A stretch of DNA of 6,935 nt, from NCBI GenBank assembly GCA_002358975.1, contig DEPX01000095.1:23347-30281 (forward strand). Direction: 5' to 3'. Made by a program: the position numbers and the translations under genes. The notes under the pieces were generated by a model that saw only the letters and a program-made list of their open reading frames with translations, had not been told where the DNA came from and ran no database searches. Shown piece by piece: positions 5,838 through 6,935 of this stretch (position 1 is the first letter of the stretch; the number at the start of each line of letters is the position of its first letter). This DNA is from Micrococcaceae bacterium UBA3381 (GTDB taxonomy: Bacteria; Actinomycetota; Actinomycetes; Actinomycetales; Micrococcaceae).

Positions 5838-6935
5838 TTAGCGCTCGTTGTCTAGCGGGTCACCGCCTGGAATCTGGTCGCCTGCCAGTCCGCCTTGACG
5901 TACTTTTTCTTCGATGCGTTGACCGATAGTTTCATCAATGTTTTTCCAGTACTGGATGGCGTTGGACAGTACAGGTTCGATGACCGTTTCCAGTCCACCG
6001 GCAACAGTCTCAACCAGGCCATCGCGCTCTTCTTGGCTGAAGACCTTATTGACCAGAATGTTGGGTTGGATGAAGTCGCTGTCATCTTCACGCAGGGTGT
6101 AGGCCGAACGGACCAGTTCGCCATCAGATTCCCACGATGCATCGACTGTGCCTTCTTCATCCGACCAGGAATCACCAAACGAGTTTGGTACATATGGGCG
6201 ACGGGCACCGGTGTGCTCGAACCACATGTGGCCTTCGAAGTTGTATGTGTGGACTTCGTTGATGGGGCGGTTGACTGGAAGCTGTTGGAAGTTGGTGCCG
6301 ATGCGGTAACGCTGAGCGTCCGCGTAGGCAAAGTTGCGGCCCAGTAGCATCTTGTCTGGTGACATGCCGGTGCCTGGAACCATGTTTGCAGGAGAGAACG
6401 CAGCCTGTTCGATTTCGGCATAGAAGTTCTCTGGGTTACGGTTCAGCTCCATGGTACCCACTTTGATACGTGGGTAATCTTCCAGCGGGATGGTCTTGGT
6501 CAGGTCGAAGATGTTGTGACGGTAAGTCTTAGCATCTTCGTATGGAACAACCTGAACGTAGAGTTCCCACGTTGGGTTGTCGCCGCGTGCAATCGCCTCG
6601 TAGAGATCGCGACGATGATATTCGGCGTCGACACCGGCCAATTTCTCGGCTTCTTCATTCGATAGGTTTTCGACTCCCTGATTTGTTAGGAAGTGATACC
6701 GAACCCAGAATCGTTCACCTTCGTCATTGATCCACATGTAAGTGTGTGAGCTGTAACCGTTCATGTTGCGCCAGGTTTTTGGCAGACCGCGTGGGCCCAT
6801 CAAGTACGTGACCTGGTGGGCGGTTTCTGGGTTTTGTGACCAGAAGTCCCACTGCATGGTGTTGTCACGTAGACCGTTTTCTGGCAGACGCTTCTGAGAG
6901 CGAATGAAGTGTGGGAACTTCATGGGATCGCGCAC
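5838..6935 (-). CDS. katA: Heme catalase, small-subunit type (N-terminal part missing)
   Basis: Monofunctional heme catalase that breaks down hydrogen peroxide to water and oxygen. The frame is open to the window edge; the first codon is GTG (Val of VRDPMKFPHF), which is an internal position in catalases, so the true start lies outside. Roughly the first 110-130 residues are absent, including the distal catalytic His. Counting from that Val, the segment includes KFPHFIRSQKR (6-16), the heme-pocket and core motif SSHTYMWINDEGERFWVRYHF-like region (62-82), and the proximal heme ligand Tyr204 with Arg200 in RNFAYADAQRYRIG (200-213). There is no extra C-terminal flavodoxin-like domain, so it is the small-subunit class (clade 3 by general resemblance). 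A short acidic C-terminal tail ends in TAA, followed by a good terminator. Cytosolic; oxidative-stress regulation is expected, but its promoter is not in the window. Confidence 0.97.
   Translation of the reverse strand: MRDPMKFPHFIRSQKRLPENGLRDNTMQWDFWSQNPETAHQVTYLMGPRGLPKTWRNMNGYSSHTYMWINDEGERFWVRYHFLTNQGVENLSNEEAEKLAGVDAEYHRRDLYEAIARGDNPTWELYVQVVPYEDAKTYRHNIFDLTKTIPLEDYPRIKVGTMELNRNPENFYAEIEQAAFSPANMVPGTGMSPDKMLLGRNFAYADAQRYRIGTNFQQLPVNRPINEVHTYNFEGHMWFEHTGARRPYVPNSFGDSWSDEEGTVDASWESDGELVRSAYTLREDDSDFIQPNILVNKVFSQEERDGLVETVAGGLETVIEPVLSNAIQYWKNIDETIGQRIEEKVRQGGLAGDQIPGGDPLDNER

Noticed and set aside
5895..6347. Plus-strand open frame of 150 codons antisense to catalase
   Set aside because: It is fully inside the well-conserved catalase frame on the other strand; no family resemblance or translation signal.
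1..6935. Mobile elements, CRISPR arrays, tRNA or rRNA genes, toxin-antitoxin or defence genes
   Set aside because: No transposase, integrase, regularly spaced repeats, tRNA-like folds or related protein motifs were seen; all gaps between genes are 130 nt or shorter.

Overview
The window looks like a piece of an actinobacterial (Actinomycetota) chromosome. The basis is the gene families: a monomeric NADP-dependent isocitrate dehydrogenase, a multidomain glutaminase of the glutaminase-STAS type known from Micrococcus, a short-subunit catalase and PurU. The GC content looks moderate by eye, lower than in most actinomycetes. Genus cannot be fixed from the sequence alone. There are no RNA genes, insertion sequences, phage genes or CRISPR arrays. 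It reads as ordinary metabolic core with one unusual protein architecture.

Layout. Positions 1-1150 (+) hold the C-terminal half of isocitrate dehydrogenase (icd), cut by the window edge. A perfect 19-bp hairpin with a T-run (1171-1215) separates it from a convergent minus-strand block. Read in the direction of transcription (high to low coordinates), the minus-strand genes are: a catalase missing its N-terminal part (6935-5838), its own terminator (5811-5767), purU (5707-4838), a gamma-carbonic-anhydrase-like hexapeptide protein (4769-4245), a D-2-hydroxyacid dehydrogenase (4173-3211), and a 653-residue glutaminase-STAS-cyclic-nucleotide-binding fusion (3180-1219). Gaps within the last four genes are 68, 71 and 30 nt with no internal terminator, so purU to glutaminase is a plausible operon. 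It would run from just downstream of the catalase terminator to the hairpin shared with icd.

How the genes may work together (inference). PurU releases formate and free tetrahydrofolate, the carbonic anhydrase homologue would handle CO2/bicarbonate, the reductase probably acts on glyoxylate, hydroxypyruvate or another 2-oxoacid, and glutaminase releases ammonia and glutamate. This suggests a loose C1/nitrogen housekeeping set rather than a known dedicated pathway. The item most worth a second look is the glutaminase. It has the catalytic Ser-x-x-Lys and most ligand-binding residues, but it appears to lack the usual Tyr-Ile-Pro active-site tyrosine. Its STAS domain has no phosphoacceptor serine, and the arginine of its cyclic-nucleotide cassette is shifted by one position. 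I found no convincing wholly new system.
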